NCBI RefSeq assembly: GCF_947179515.1
Contig: NC_067477.1
Span: forward strand, 130,083,896 to 130,147,895
Direction of reading: 5' to 3'
Origin: Apodemus sylvaticus
Lineage: Eukaryota > Chordata > Mammalia > Rodentia > Muridae
DNA: 64,000 nucleotides
This document shows, one piece after another, positions 11,024-23,869 of this stretch (the first letter of the stretch is position 1; each line of letters starts with the position of its first letter). Made by a program: the position numbers and the translations under genes. The notes beneath the pieces are model-generated. The model saw only the letters and a program-made list of their open reading frames with translations. It was not told the origin of the DNA and did not search any database.

Positions 11024-11526
11024 TGAAGGAATGACTGAGCAGTGACCGGCCCAAATTGGGATCCATCCCACCCATGAGTGGGGATTAAACTGTGACACTA
11101 TTACTGATGCTAGGTTGTGATTGCAGACAGGAGCCTATCATATCTGTCCTCTAAGAGGCACTACCAGCAACTGACTGAGACAAATGCAGATATTTATAGC
11201 TAACTATTGAACTGAGTTTGGGGACCCCAATGGAAGACTTAGAGGAAGTATTAAAGGGGAAGGCAACACCATAGGAAGACCAACACTTATCAACTAACCT
11301 GGACCTCTGGAGCTTCCAAAGTCTAAGTCACTAACCAGAGAACATACACAGGTTGGTCCAAGGCCTGGCATGTATGTAGCTGAGAACTGCATTGTCTGGC
11401 CTCAGTGGGAGAGGGTACAATTAATCTTGTAAAGACTTGATACCCTAGAGAACAGAGATACATGAAGGGGCTACCCTCAGCGGTAAAGGGTAGGAAGGAT
11501 GAAGTGAAGAACTCTGGGTGGGGTGG
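11024..11526 (+). mobile_element. L1 3' UTR piece without tail, inside L1-A ORF2
   Basis: About 500 bp matching the old-type L1 3' UTR seen at 58840-59350: shared GGGATCCA(T/C)CC, TAACCTGGACCTCTGG and GAAGAACTCTGGG blocks. ORF2 of L1-A resumes right after it (..TGGTCTTTGAGAAAATCAAC). No A tail and no clear target-site duplication are present, and about 24 bases of host ORF2 are missing at the junction. Confidence 0.7.
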
Positions 11527-11529
11527 TCT

Positions 11530-13535
11530 TTGAGAAAATCAACAAGATAGAAAAACCATTAGCCAAACTCCATTAAAGGCAGAGGGTCCATGCCCAACTT
11601 AACAAAATCAGAAATGAAAAGGCGATAAAAAGATATACTGAGTAAATCCAATGAATCAGTTTTTATTTCAAAAGCCTATACTTGAGAATAATGGAAAATA
11701 TAATGAAGTGTATGATTTTCTAGTCAAATGTCAATTTACAAAGTTAAATCGAGATCAGATAAATGACCTAAATACTGCTATATTTCATAATGAAATAGAA
11801 GCAGTCATTAAAATCTTCCAAGCAAAAGATGACCGGTACCTAATGGTTTTAGTACAGAATTCTACCAGACTTTTGAAGAATATCTAGTAGACATATTCCT
11901 GAAGTTATTCTAAAACATTGACAAACTTATTTTATCAGGCCATAAAAACCCTGATAGACCACAGAAAGACTCAACAAAGAAAGAAAATTTCAGACCAAAT
12001 TATATTATGAATATTGATGCAAAAATACTCAATAATATACAAAACAAAGCTAAGAACACATTAAAGGTATCATACAGCATGATCAAGCAAACTTTATCCC
12101 AGGGATGCAGAGGTGGTTCATCATATGAAAATCTATCAATGTGATCCAACATATTAAAAATAAGAAAACACCCATGATTATCTAATTAGAAGATGAGAAA
12201 ACCTTTTACAAAATCCAATGCCCCTTCATGTTAAAAGTCTTGAAGAGATTATGGATACAATGCAATAAAAGCAATATACAGCAAGCCAACAGCCAACATC
12301 AAACAAAATTAAAAGAAACTTGAGTAGTTCCACATAAATCAGGGACAAGACAAGGCTGTCCACACTCTCCCTTATCTCTTCAATATAATACTTGAAGTTT
12401 TAGCTAGAGCACTAAGACAACACAGGAAATCAAATGGATACAAATTGGAAAGGAAGCAGTCAAAGTATTACTGTTCATAGATGATATGATAGTAAACAGA
12501 AGTGACCACAAAAATTCTACCAGAGAACTCCTACTGCATACCTTCACTGAAGTGGATGGATTCAAAATTAACTAAAAATAAAACATCAGTAGCTTTTATT
12601 TATGTAAAGGACAATCAGGTGAAAAGAAATTAGGAAAACTATATCCTTCATAGTACACACAAATAGTATAAAATATATTGGTATAACTTTAACAAATCAA
12701 GTAAAATACTTGAAGGACAAGAACTTCAAGTCTCTGAAGCAAGAAATTGAAGAAGATATCAGAGGAAGGAAAGATCATTCATGCTCATAGATAACTAGGA
12801 TTAATATAGTGAAAATAGCCATCTTACAAAAAATCAATCCACAGACTCAATGTCATTCCCATCAAATTTTCAACAACAATTTTTACAGACCTCAGAAGAA
12901 CAATTCTCTCCTTCATATGGAAAAATAAATAAAACAGGATAGCTAAAACAATGTTGAAGAATAAAAGAACTTCCAGAGTTATCACCATCCCTGACTCCAA
13001 GCTGTAGTACCAAATAATAGTAATAAAAACTGAATGGTATTGGCATATAAACAGGCACATTTATCAATGCAATTGAATCAGAGACCCCAAAATAAACCCG
13101 TACTTCTACTAACACTTGTTTTTTGACAAAGAAGTCAATACTATACAATGGAAAACAGGGAGTGTCATCACCAAATTGTGGTGGTCTAACTGAATATCTG
13201 CATGTAGAAGAATGCAAATATATATATATTACCATGCACAAAACTCAAATCCAGGGGACTAAAGGAGCTTAATGAAAAAACCAGACACACTAAATCAGAT
13301 AAAACAGAAAGTGGGCAATAACCTTGAACTCATTGGTACAGGAGATGATTTCCTGAACAGAACATCAAGTGCTTAATCACTATGATCTCTAATTAATAAA
13401 TGGGACCTCATGAAACTAAAAAGCTTCTGTAAGTCAAAAGACACTTTCAATAGGACAAAACAATAGCCTACAGGTTGGGAAAAATTCTTCACCAACCCTA
13501 CATCAGACAGAGGGCTAATATCCAACAATCCAAAT
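11530..13535 (+). pseudogene. L1-A ORF2, reverse transcriptase block
   Basis: Collinear with the ORF2 RT domain: the 'KKENFRPN' block near 11985, the GFIPGMQ-like block near 12095, a 'GTRQGCPHSPLSLFN' region near 12340-12380 and the FADD-type motif near 12475-12490 (degenerate). It then reads through the thumb region to the 'KKAKDT..RTKQ' region near 13430-13460. Stops and indels occur throughout. Confidence 0.8.
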
Positions 13536-13561
13536 AACCCAGTTAAAAAAATGACATATAG

Positions 13562-14269
13562 AGTTAAGATACCATATAAAATACCCAAGATATAATTCAC
13601 AGACCACATGAAGCTCAAGAAAAAGGAAGACCAAATTGTGGGGGCTTTAGTCCTTAGAAAGGGGAAGAAAATATGCACAGGAGCTAATATGGAGACAAAG
13701 TGCAGAGCAGATACTGAAGGAGAGGCCATCTAGAGACTGTCTCACCTGGGGATCCATCCCATATACAATCATCAAACTCTAACACTATTGTGTATGCTAA
13801 GAAAGGCTTGCTGAAAGGAGCCTGATATAGCTGTCTCCTGAGAGGTCCTGTCAGAGCCTTACAATGCTCACAGCCAACCATTGCAGTAAGTGCAGGTTCC
13901 TAATGGATGAGTTAGAGAAAGGACTAAAAGAGCTGAAGGGTTTTGCAACCCCACAGGAAGAACAAAAATATCAACCAACCAGATCCCCCAGAGCTCCCAG
14001 GGACTAAGCCACCAATCACGGAGTACACATGTCATTCCTTAGCTGCATATGTAGCAGAGGACAACCTTGTTAGGCATCAATGGGAGGAGAGGTCCTTGGT
14101 CCTATGAAGGTTTGATTGATGTCACAGTGTAGGAGGGTGGGGAGATGGGAGTGGTGGGTGGATGGAGGAACACCATCACGCAAGCAGGGCACAGGGAATG
14201 TGATAGGGGGTTTCTGGGAGGGGTGAAACCAGGTAAGGAGATAACACTTGAAATGTAAATAAAGTAAAA

Positions 14270-14304
<35 letters not shown>

Positions 14305-14325
14305 AATTTTAAATAAAGAAAAGAA
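13562..14325 (+). mobile_element. 5'-truncated old L1 3' end in L1-A
   Basis: Starts in the post-ORF2 sequence (AATACCCAAGATATAATTC) and runs through a complete 3' UTR to TGAAATGTAAATAAAG and an (AAAT)n tail at about 14265-14305. The L1-A ORF2 C-terminus follows from about 14330. The target-site duplication is not clear because of A-rich flanks. Confidence 0.75.
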
Positions 14326-14329
14326 AAAT

Positions 14330-14870
14330 TTCAACATAGTAACCTTTAATGGTAGTAAAATAAAGAAACTTTCAATTTCTTTAGTCATTAGGGAAATGCA
14401 AATGAAAACAACTATGAAATTAAATCTTACACCAATTAGAATGGCTAAGATCAAAATGTTAAGGGACAACACATGCTGGTGAGGATGTAGAGCAATGGGA
14501 ACACTTATCCATTTCTGTTGGGAATACAAACTGTCATTTGGTGGTTTTTCAGAAAATTAAGAATAGTTTTACATCAAGACCTAGTCTATACCACTCCTGA
14601 GCATATACCCAAAATTATGCTCCACAATCCTTCAAGGTCACTTGCTCAGCTGTGTTTATAGCAGCTTTACTCATGAGAGCCAGGAACTGAAAGCGATCTA
14701 TATGTCCCTCAGCAGAAGAATAGATACAGAAAACATGGTTCATTTACACAATGGCATATGAGTCAACTATTAAAAACAAGGAAAACATGGATCAAGCAGG
14801 CAAATGGATAGAACCAAAAAATATCATCCTGAGTGAGGTAACCCAGACCCAAAAGAACATGCATAGTATG
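14330..14870 (+). pseudogene. L1-A ORF2, C-terminal block
   Basis: Matches the end of ORF2: the 'VIREMQMKTT.KLNLTPIRMAKI' region near 14385-14455, the Cys-rich region near 14470-14530, the 'PLLSIYPK' region near 14590-14620 and the SEVTQTQK block near 14830-14855. Several frames are needed. Confidence 0.78.
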
Positions 14871-15990
14871 TGCTCACCTCTAACTGTACTATATTAGCCA
14901 TAAAGGATAGGATAAACACACTATAATCCAGAGTCCCAACAAAGTTAAATAACCAGGAGGTCCCCGGGGAGGATGCTTGAATCTCTCTCAGAAGGGAAAT
15001 ACAATAGACATTGGAGGTGGATGGATGGAGGGAACTGGGTGGGAGAGGGGATTTGGAGGGGAGCAGGGTAGAAGAGGATCAGGTGCAGGGAGAGTAGGGG
15101 AGAAAATGGAAATCAGCAGGGGAGGGAACAATCTCTAGAACATGCTAGAGACCTGGGATGAGGTGAGGCCCCAGGGTGTCTATAGTGGCCACTCCAGCTG
15201 AGATTCTTAGCAGCGGGGGATTTGGATCTAGAAGTGGCCTCTTTCTGTTGCCAGATGCAGAGATAAAGACATCAACCAATTGACAAAACATTTGACTCAA
15301 ATTGTCCTGCCTACAAGATGCACAGGTACAAGATAAAGAAGAGACAAAGGGAATGATCAACCAAATTAAGACCCATCTCATGGTCAAGAAGCAATTCCTG
15401 ACTCTATTAATGATACTGTTATGTTTGCAGACAAAAAAACTAGCATAACTGTCCTCTGAGAGGCTCCACCCAGCATCCTATGGAAAGATATGCAGAGACC
15501 CAGGGCCAAACTTTGATTGGAGCTCAGGCAGTATTACAGAACAATCAGGAGAAGGATTGAGGGACCTGAAGAGATCAGGAACTGCACATGAAGACCAACA
15601 TAGTCAACAGGCTAACTTGAACACTTGGGATTCCCAGAGAATGAATCACTAACCAAGAACAAAGACAGGCTGGACCTAGACTGCCTGCATATATGTAACA
15701 GATGAACAGCTTGGTCTTCATGTGGATACCTGAAAAACTGGAGCAGGGGCTGTCCCTGAATCTGCTGCCTGCCTGTGGTTACCATTCCCTGTAAATGGGC
15801 TGCCTTGTCTGCCCTCAGTGAGAGGGGATGAGTCTAGTCCTACAGTGCTGTGATGAAGGTTTCCCCTTCTCAGAGGAGAAGGGGAGGAGGAAAGGGGAAA
15901 GATCTGCATGAGAGAGCACTGGAAAGAGAGGGGAGTCTGATATTGAAATATAAAGTGGATGAATTAATGAATGAATAAATAAATAAATCA
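14871..15990 (+). other. L1-A 3' UTR and tail
   Basis: Long old-type 3' UTR with a G-rich stretch near 15000-15070, ending in AATGAATAAATAAATAAATC at 15968-15989. No coding capacity. Confidence 0.6.
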
Positions 15991-16840
15991 TAAATTATAC
16001 CAAATATATCAATGGGGAAAAACAAAATATTTATATATTTAAGTACCATTTAAACAGAAATCTTTTAAAATAACTATTCTGGAATGGCAGATTGTTATTT
16101 ATGAGGACAAAGTATTGCTATATTCTCACCATGACTAAATATCACATTAATAAATTAACTTAAAATGGTCACTTAAAAATATGTGCTTTTTGATCATATA
16201 TATATGAAGTTTAAAGACAACCATTATGAAAATTAGAGAAAATTATGCATAACATAGCAATTTAAGGTATCTCTTGAAATTGGGCAGGAGGGAAGCAAGA
16301 AATTTCTTATATGTTAATATGAATTGATCAACACAAAGATGCAATTTTTATAAAAATACATATAATTAAGTAAGGGTATTTGAAAAATTTAATATTTAAT
16401 TATTTTTCAATAATATTAAAATGTAGGCATTTGGACATAAATTTTCAAGTTTTACCCCTGCATGTGGATATAAATATGAATTTCCCCCTGTATTTGACTT
16501 TGTTTTTGGCCTTTTTAGGGACTACCTTTACTTAGTTATTTGATTTAAGATATTTAAGACTGCAAATATTATCAGGGGCTACTTTTTAGTTCCACATTTT
16601 AAAAGCAGCTTTCAAAATCATTATTTTAAATAATTTAATCATTTTCTGAAATACTTCCTTAATTTGATTTTTTAATTATAATTCAAAATGTATTTGCAGT
16701 TAAGATTATAGTAAATTCAATGAAGTTTCTGAATTAAGACTTCGGAAATAGATTCCTGAAATCATCTTAAAGTTATATGTTAGATAGATTTAATAAATCA
16801 TAGAAGATTATTACCTGGGCTTTAAATTTGGGGTAGGTAT
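15991..16840. other. AT-rich intergenic DNA
   Basis: Unique-looking AT-rich sequence. I see no gene, structured RNA or recognisable repeat. Confidence 0.5.
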
Positions 16841-17155
16841 TGATTTTTTTTATTAATGGTGGGCCTTAAGCTATATCAGACATTGGTTGGGCACCCCTAC
16901 CCTCACAAGTTCCGTTTCACCATTGTCCCAGCACTTCTTGTAGGAAGGACAGGACTTCTTGCAGATTGTAGACCAAAGGTTTTGTGGCTGGGTTCTTAGC
17001 CATGTTTCTCTTTCAGTAGCCTACAGAAGAACTTCCTGCACCAAAGAGACTAAAACATGAGAGTTAAGGCTCCCATGTAAATACCAGCTTCATCTCTATT
17101 TTTATGGATGTGTCCTACGCAATGGGCTGACAGTTTGATGACTGCCCTAGCATCA
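16841..17155 (-). repeat. Rodent L1 (Lx-type) 3' UTR-like remnant, antisense
   Basis: Resembles from memory a common rodent repeat containing 'GGGCCTTAAGCT..CATTGGTTGG', 'CCAGCACTTCTTGTAGG' and 'GGTTTTGTGGCTGGGTT' blocks, which I take to be the antisense of an old L1 3' UTR. The family name is uncertain. No coding capacity. Confidence 0.45.
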
Positions 17156-17159
17156 GCCT

Positions 17160-17765
17160 GATGTTCCTCAAAAGAAGAACGGATAAAGAAAATGTAATCC
17201 ACTTACACAATAGAGTATTACTCAGCTGTTAAAAAAAATGACATCAGAAAATTTGCAGGATGTCATTTGGATGGCACTAGAAAGAAATCTCCTGAGTGAG
17301 GTAAACCTGACTCAGAAACATACATAAAGTTTGTGGCTTGTATTTATTCATAAGTGGTTATTAGCTGGTAAGAAAATAATAACTGAGATACAGTCCACAG
17401 ACACAAGAGAAGTTAGGCAAAGAGGAGGGCTCTAGAGGGGACATATGGACATCTCTGAAAGGGGAAATAGAATAGATTTTACTGGCACCCTGCAGCAGAT
17501 GGGAACAAGAGCTGAAGGGATTCAGGTGGGAGAGAAAACACAGGAAGAGGTTGCTGGAACGGAGGCGATTTGGGAGGTGATGTGGACACCAAATGCAGTA
17601 GAAAATTTCTGGAAACTATGAAGGTGATGCTAGGGGGGGTCCTCATAGCATAGGGGCCATGGAAGTTGAACTGGCCATCTCTGTAGGCAAGCAAGGATTC
17701 CAGTGGTGAGACTATTTTGCATTTGGTTGAGCTGTTAGCCAAGGGAGAATCCCAAACAGCCTAGG
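17160..17765 (+). mobile_element. Old L1 3' end fragment
   Basis: ORF2 C-terminal remnant on the + strand (AATAGAGTATTACTCAGC near 17210 and the CTGAGTGAGGTAAACC region near 17291), followed by a G-rich 3' UTR with GGGAGAGAAAACACAGG near 17527. It has decayed and has no clear tail or duplication. Confidence 0.65.
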
Positions 17766-17934
17766 CAGTAATTTCCAAATTTCATCCAAAATTTCAGTAT
17801 CTGCAAATGAGCTCTCTAGCTATGCTTCTTTAGGTTACTTCCAAAACCAAAATAGTATAACATTTCTAAAATAATTTGCCTTCAAATAGTAAAAACAGTT
17901 TTAAAAACTCTATATGATGCTATTCCTTAATGAA

Positions 17935-18444
17935 TCCTTTTTCATTAGATATATGCTTTAATTACATTTCAAATGGTATCCCCTTTCCACATTACCCCTT
18001 CAAAAAACCCCTATCCTATCACCCTTCCCCCAGTTCCCCCCCCAATTTCCTGACTTGCATTCCCCTATTCTGGGGAATCAAGCCTTCACAGGACCAATGG
18101 CCTCTCCTCTCATTGATGTCTGAAAAGGCTATCCTCTGTTACATATGTAGCTGGAGCCCTGGGTCTTTGGTTGGTGGTTTAGTCCCTGGGAGCTCTGGGA
18201 GTACTGATTGGTACATATTATTTTTCCCTCCTGCAGGGCTGTAAGTCTATTCAGCTCCTTGGGTCCTTTCTCTATCTGCTCCACTGAAGACCATATTCTC
18301 ATTCTATTGGTTGGCTGTGAGCCATTGATATTTTGATCCACTTTCCAATAAGGATCAAATTATCCACACTCTGGTATTCCTTCTTGAGCTTCAAGTGGTC
18401 TGTGAATTGTATCTTTGGTATTCAGAGCGTTTGGACTAATATCC
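17935..18444 (-). other. L1-B 3' UTR
   Basis: About 500 bp between the decayed tail and the ORF2 stop. A C-rich block at 17990-18045 is the G-rich tract in element sense. Confidence 0.6.
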
Positions 18445-20095
18445 ACTTACCAACGAGTACATACCATGTGTGTTCTTTTGTGACTGGGTTACCTCTCAGG
18501 ATATTTTCTAGTCCCATCCATTTGCCTGAGAATTTCATGAATTCATTGTTTTTTTAATAGCTAAGTAATACTCCATTGTGTAAATGTACCACAATTTCTG
18601 TATCCATTCCTCCGCTGAGGGACATCTGGGTTCTTTCCAGCTTCTGGCTATTATAAATAAGGCTGTAATGAACATAATGGAGCAGGTGTCTTACATGTTG
18701 TAGCATCTTCTGTGTACATGCCCAGGAGTGGTATAGCTGAGTCCTCAGGTAGTGCTATGTCCAATTTTCTGAGGAACAACCAAACTGATTTTCAGAGTGG
18801 TTGTACCAGCTTGCAATCCCACCAGCAATGGAGGAGTGTTCCTCTTTCTGCACATCCTTCCCAGCATCTGCTGTCACCTGAGTTTTTGATCTAGGCCATT
18901 CTGACAGGTATGAGGTAGAATCTCAGGGTTGTTTTGATTTGCATTTCACTGATGGTTAAGGATATTGAACATTTTTTTTAAGTGTTTCTCAGCCATCCAG
19001 TATTCCTCAGTTGTTTAGCTCTATGCCCCATTTTTTAATAGGGTTATTTGGTGCACTGGAATCTAACTTCTTGAGTTCTTTGTATATACTGGATATTAGC
19101 CCTCTATCAGATGTAGGATTGGTAAAGAACTTTTCCAAATGTGTTGGCTGCTGTTTTGTCCTATTGACAGTGTCCTTTGCCTTACAGAAGCTTTGCAATC
19201 CTATGAGGTCTCATTTGTCAATTCTTGATCTTAGAGCATAAGCTATTAGTGTTCTATTCAGGAAATTTTGCCCTGTGCCCATGTACTCCAGGTTCATCCC
19301 CACTTTCTCTTGTATTAGATTCAGTGTATCTGGTTTTATGTGGAGGTCCTTAATCCACTTGGACTTGAACTTTGTACAGGGAGATAAGAATGGATTAATT
19401 TGCATCTTTCTACAGTTGACTGCCAGTTGAACCAGCACCATTTGTTCACCACTTGTTGAAAATGCTGTCTTTCCCACTGGATAGTTTTAGTTCCTTTGTC
19501 AAAGATAAATGACTGTAGGTATGCAGGTTCATTTCTGGGTCTTCAGTTCTATTCAGTTGATCTACCTGCATGTCACTGTACCAATACCATGCAGTTTTTA
19601 TCACTATTGCTCTATAGTATAGCTTGAGGTTAGGGATGGTGATTCTGCCAGAAGTTCTTTTATTGTTGAGAATAGTTTTCACTATCCTGGTTGTTGTTGG
19701 TTTTGTGGTTTTTTGTTTGTTTGTTTGTTTGTTTGTTTTTGTTATTCCAGATGAATTTCGGAATTGCTCTTTCTAAATCTATGAAGAATTGAGTTGGAAT
19801 GTTGATGGGGATTGCATTGAATCTGTAGATTGCTTTAGGCAAGATGGCCATTTTTACTATTTTATCCCTGCCAATCCATGAGCATGGGAGATCTTTCCAT
19901 CTGCTGAGATCTTCTTCAATTTCTTTCTTCAGAGACTTGAAGTTCTTGTCATACAGATCTTTCACTTGCTTTGTTAGAGTCACAGCAAGGTATTTTATAT
20001 TGTGACTATTGTGAAGTGTGTCATTTCCCTAATTTCTTTCTCAGTCTCTTTATCCTTTGAGTATAGGAAGGCTACTGATTTGTTTGAGTTAATTT
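18445..20095 (-). pseudogene. L1-B ORF2, C-terminal half
   Basis: Covers ORF2 from the post-RT region to its end: 'KYKELKKLDSS.PNNPIKKWG' around 19025-19085, 'FCKAKDTVNRTKQQPT' near 19140-19190, the Cys-rich region near 18790-18850 and EYYLAIK-type sequence near 18555. A TTTG-repeat expansion (19708-19740) interrupts the 'FIWNNKKPR' region. Stops are frequent. It is split at 20095 by a nested L1. Confidence 0.82.
19708..19740. repeat. (TTTG)n simple repeat in L1-B ORF2
   Basis: GTTT/TTTG units inserted in the ORF2 frame of L1-B. Confidence 0.9.
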
Positions 20096-21915
20096 ATTTA
20101 TTATTTATTATTTTTATTAGATATATTCTTTATTTACATTTCAAATGATTTCCCCTTTTCTGGTTTCTCCCTCCCCTGAAAATCCCATAAGCTATCTCCA
20201 CTCCCCCTGTTCTCCAATCAACCATCTCCTGCTTCCATGTCCTGGTATTCCCTACACTGCTGCATTGAGCCTTTCTAGGACCAAGGGGCTCTCCTCCCTT
20301 TGATGTCCAACAAGACTATCCTCTGCTGCCTATGCATTTGGAGCCATGGGTAACACCATGTGAACTATCTGGTTGATGGTTTTGTCCCTGGGAGCTCTGG
20401 GAATATTGGGTGGCTCATAATGTTGTTTCTCCCATGGTGCTGCAAAACACTTCAGCTCTTTGGGGCTTTTCTCTAGCCCCCCATTTGGAACCCTGTGCTC
20501 AGTTCAATGTCTGGCTGGGAGTGTCCCCCTCTGTATTTGTTATACATTAGCAGAGCCTGCCAGGTGACAGCTACATCCAGATCTAGTCAGCAAGTACTTG
20601 TGGGCATTGATAATAGTGTTTGGGTTTTATAAATCTATATAGGAAGGATCACTAGGTGGGGTAGTCTCTGGATGGTCTCCTTTGCTCAAACTCTGCTCCA
20701 CACTTTTCCTTCTTTTTGGGCATCATTTGATATGTGAATTGTGTCTTGGGTATTCCATGTATCTTCTTTTGTGATTGGGTTACCTCACTCAGGATGATAT
20801 TTTCCAGTTCCACCCATTTGCCAAAGAATTTCACAAATCCATTATTTTTAATTGCTGAGTAGTATTCCATTGTGAAATATACTACATTTTCTGTATCCAT
20901 TCCTCTGTTGAGGGACATCTGGGTTCTTTCAAGCTTCTGGCTATTATAGATAGGGCTGCTATGAACATAATGGAGCATGTGCCACTACATGCATGGGAAC
21001 CCTCTGGGTATATGCACAGGAGTGGTATAACACAGTCCTCAGGTAGTATCATGCCCAGTTTTCTGAGGAACCGCCAGACTGATTTCCAGAGTAGTTGTAC
21101 CAGCTTGCAATCCCACCAGCAGTAGAGAAGTGTTCCTCTTTTTCTACATCCTCCCCAGCACCTGCTGTCTCCTGAGCTTTTGATCTTAGCCATTCTGAAT
21201 GGTGGGAAGAAATCTCAGGGTTGTTTTGATTTGCATTTCCCTGATAACTAAGGATGTTGAACATTTCTTTAGGTGCTTCTCAGCCATTTGATATTTTTGG
21301 GGTGAAAATATTTTATCTCTGTACCCCATTTTTAATAAGTTTATTTGGCTCTCTGGAGTCTAACTTTGAGTTCTTTCTATATATTAGATATTATCCCTCT
21401 TTCAGATGTAGGGTTGGTAAAGAACTTTTCCAAATCTGTTGGTTGCTGTTTTGTCCTATTGACAGTGTCCTTTGCCTTACAGAAACTTTGTAATTTTATG
21501 AGGTCCCATTTGTCAATTCTTGATCTTAGAGCATAAGCTATTTGTATACTGTACAGAAAAATTTCCTCTGTGCCCATGTGCTCAAGGCTCTTCCCAAGTT
21601 TCTTTTCTATTAGTTTCAGTGTATCTGGTTTTATGTGGAGGTCCTTGATCCACTTGGGCTTGAGCTTTGTACATGGAAATAAGAATGTATCAATTTTCAT
21701 TCTTCTGCATGCAAGCTACCAGATGTCTCTGCACCATTCGTTGAAAAGGCTATCTTTTTCCTACTGGATGGTTTTAGCTCCTTTGTCAAAGATCAAGTGA
21801 CCATAAGTGTGTGGGTTCATTTCTGGGTCTTCAATTCTATTCCATTGTTCTACATACCTGTCACTGTACCAATACCATGCAGTTTATAACACTATTGCTC
21901 TGTAGTACTTACTCC
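20096..21915 (-). mobile_element. 5'-truncated L1 nested in L1-B ORF2
   Basis: Its 3' end lies at about 20096-20120 (TTTATTTACATTTCAAATG orientation), the 3' UTR runs to about 20740, and ORF2 C-terminal sequence runs to 21915. The flanks TTGAGTTAATTT (20084-20095) and TTGAGGTAATTT (21916-21927) form a 12-bp duplication with one mismatch. The L1-B ORF2 codons resume directly after it. Confidence 0.85.
20740..21912 (-). pseudogene. ORF2 C-terminal part of the nested L1
   Basis: About 390 codons' worth of ORF2. Readable segments include KLKPKWIKDLHIKPDTLKLI near 21605-21670, the Cys-rich motif CWGGCRKRG..H..C near 21100-21160, and the EYYSAIKNN block near 20840-20870. Several frameshifts are present. 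It is 5'-truncated in the region after the polymerase. Confidence 0.82.
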
Positions 21916-21927
21916 TTGAGGTAATTT

Positions 21928-23765
21928 TATATCTAGCCACTTTGCTGAAGTTGTTTTTCAGGTAAAGGAGGCCTCTGGTGGAGTTTTTGAGGTCACTTAG
22001 TATACTATCATATCATCTGCAAATAGTTAAATTTTGACTTCTTCCTTCCCAATTTGAATCCCTTTTACCTCCTTTTGTTGCCTAATTGCTCTGGCTAGGA
22101 CTTCGAGTACTATAGTGAACAGGTAGGGGGAGAGAGGACAGCATTGTCTTGTCCCCTATTTCAGTGCAATTTCTTCAGTTTTTCTCTCCATTTAGTTTGA
22201 TGTTGGCTACTGGTTTGCTGTATATTACTTTTACTATTTTTAGGTGTGGGCCTTGAATTCATGCTCTTTCCAAAACTTTTATTGTGAAGAGGTATTGGCT
22301 ATTGACAAATGCTTTCTCAGCATCTAATGAAATGATCATGTGTTTTTTTTTTCTTTGAGTTTGGTTACATAGTGGATTACATTTATGGTCCATATATTGA
22401 ACCATCCCTGAACTCCTGAGATGAAACCTACTCGATACTCTGGTACCTGGTATCTGTCTAGAATATTGCCCATTTTATCCAAATTTTCCACTTTTGTTGA
22501 GTATAGGGTTTTATAGTAGGATCTGATGGTTTTTTGTTTTGTTTTGTTTTGTTTTTGATTTCCTCAGTATCTGTTGTTATGTCTCCCTTTTAATTTCTGA
22601 TTTTGCTGATTTGGATACTGTCTCTGTGCCCTATGGATAGTTTGAATAATGGTTTATCTATCTTGTTGGCTTTTTCAAAGAACCAGGTCTCAGTTTGGTT
22701 GATTCTTTGCATAGTTTTGTTTCAACTTGGTTGATTTCAGCCCTGATTTGATTATTTCTTGCTGTCTACTCCTCTTGGTTGTATTTTCTTCTTTCTGTCC
22801 TAGGGCCTTCAACTGTACTGTTAAGCTGTTAATGTATTCTCTTTAGGGTTTCTTTTTGGAGGCACTCAGAGCTGAGTTTCCCTCTTAGCACTACCTTCAT
22901 TGTGTCCCATGAGTTTGGGTATGTTGTGCCTTTGTTTTCATTAAATTCTAAAAAGTCTTTTATTTCTTTCTTTATTTCTTTCTTGACATAGTTATTGTTG
23001 AGTAGAATGTTGTTCAGTTTCCATGTGTATGTGGGCTTTCTGTTCTTTTTGTTCTTATTGAAGACCAGCTGTAGTCCCTGGTGATCTGATAGGGTGCATG
23101 GAATTATTTCAAGCTTCTTATATCTCCTAAGGTCTCTTTTGTGACCAAGTATATGGTCAATTTTGGAGAAGGAACTGTGAGGTGCTGAAAAGAAGGTATA
23201 TTCTTTTGTTATAGGATAACATGTTCTATAGATACCGGTTAAATCCATTTGGTTCATGACTTTTAATAGTTTCACTGTTAATTTGTTTAGTTTGTGTTTT
23301 CCTGATCTTTCCATTAATGAGAGTGGGGTGTTGAAATCTTCCACTATTATTGTGTGGGGTTCAATGTGTGCTTTGACCTTTAGTAAAGTTTCTTTTATGA
23401 ATGTGGGTTCTCTTATATTTGGAGCATACATGTTCAGAACTGAGAGTTCATCTTGGCAGAATTTTCCTTTGATGAGTATGAAGTGTCCTTCCTTATCTTC
23501 TTTGATGACTTTCAGTTGAAAGTTCATTTTCTTCCATATTAGAATGACTACTCCAGCTTGTTTCTTGGGACTATTTGCTTGGAAAACTGTTTTCCATCCT
23601 TTTACTCTGAGGTAGTGTCTATCTTTGTGCCTGAGGTGAGTTTCCTGTATGCTGTAAAATGTTGGGTCCTGTTTATGAATCCAGTCTGATACTCTAAGTC
23701 TTTTTATTGAAGAATTGAGTCCATTGATTTTAAAAGATATTAAGGAAAAGTGATTGTTGTTCCTG
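21928..23765 (-). pseudogene. L1-B ORF2, endonuclease and RT half
   Basis: The endonuclease block is readable from about 23527 to 22829: NMYAPN near 23425, a VEDFNTPLS block near 23330 (the conserved VGDFNT Gly reads Glu) and SKIDHILGHKRD near 23150. The RT motif FADD is retained near 22005-22025. At about 22438 the sequence jumps, losing about 240 bp of the finger/palm region. A TTTTG repeat lies at 22531-22556. The start codon is not clear. Confidence 0.82.
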
Positions 23766-23869
23766 TTTCTTGTTTGTTTGTTATTAGAGGTGGAGTTATG
23801 TTTGTGTGGCTCTCTTCTTTTTAGCTTGTTAAATGACTAATTTCTTGATTTTTCTAGCATATAGTTTCC

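Larger units (their letters stand above)
290..15990 (+). mobile_element. Old L1 retrotransposon (L1-A), near full length, heavily interrupted
   Basis: Pieces of one + strand L1 occur in the expected order: monomeric 5' UTR (290-735), ORF1 (750-1730), ORF2 in five blocks (1800-1895, 3340-3721, 10380-11020, 11530-13535, 14330-14870) and 3' UTR ending in a short AAAT-type tail near 15960-15990. Between the blocks lie younger insertions at 2046-2759, 3736-10365, 11024-11526 and 13562-14325. ORF2 resumes at the right codon after the 3736-10365 insert, which proves a single host element there. Many stops and indels make it a fossil. The 290 bases before it are AT-rich flank with nothing recognisable. 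Confidence 0.8.
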
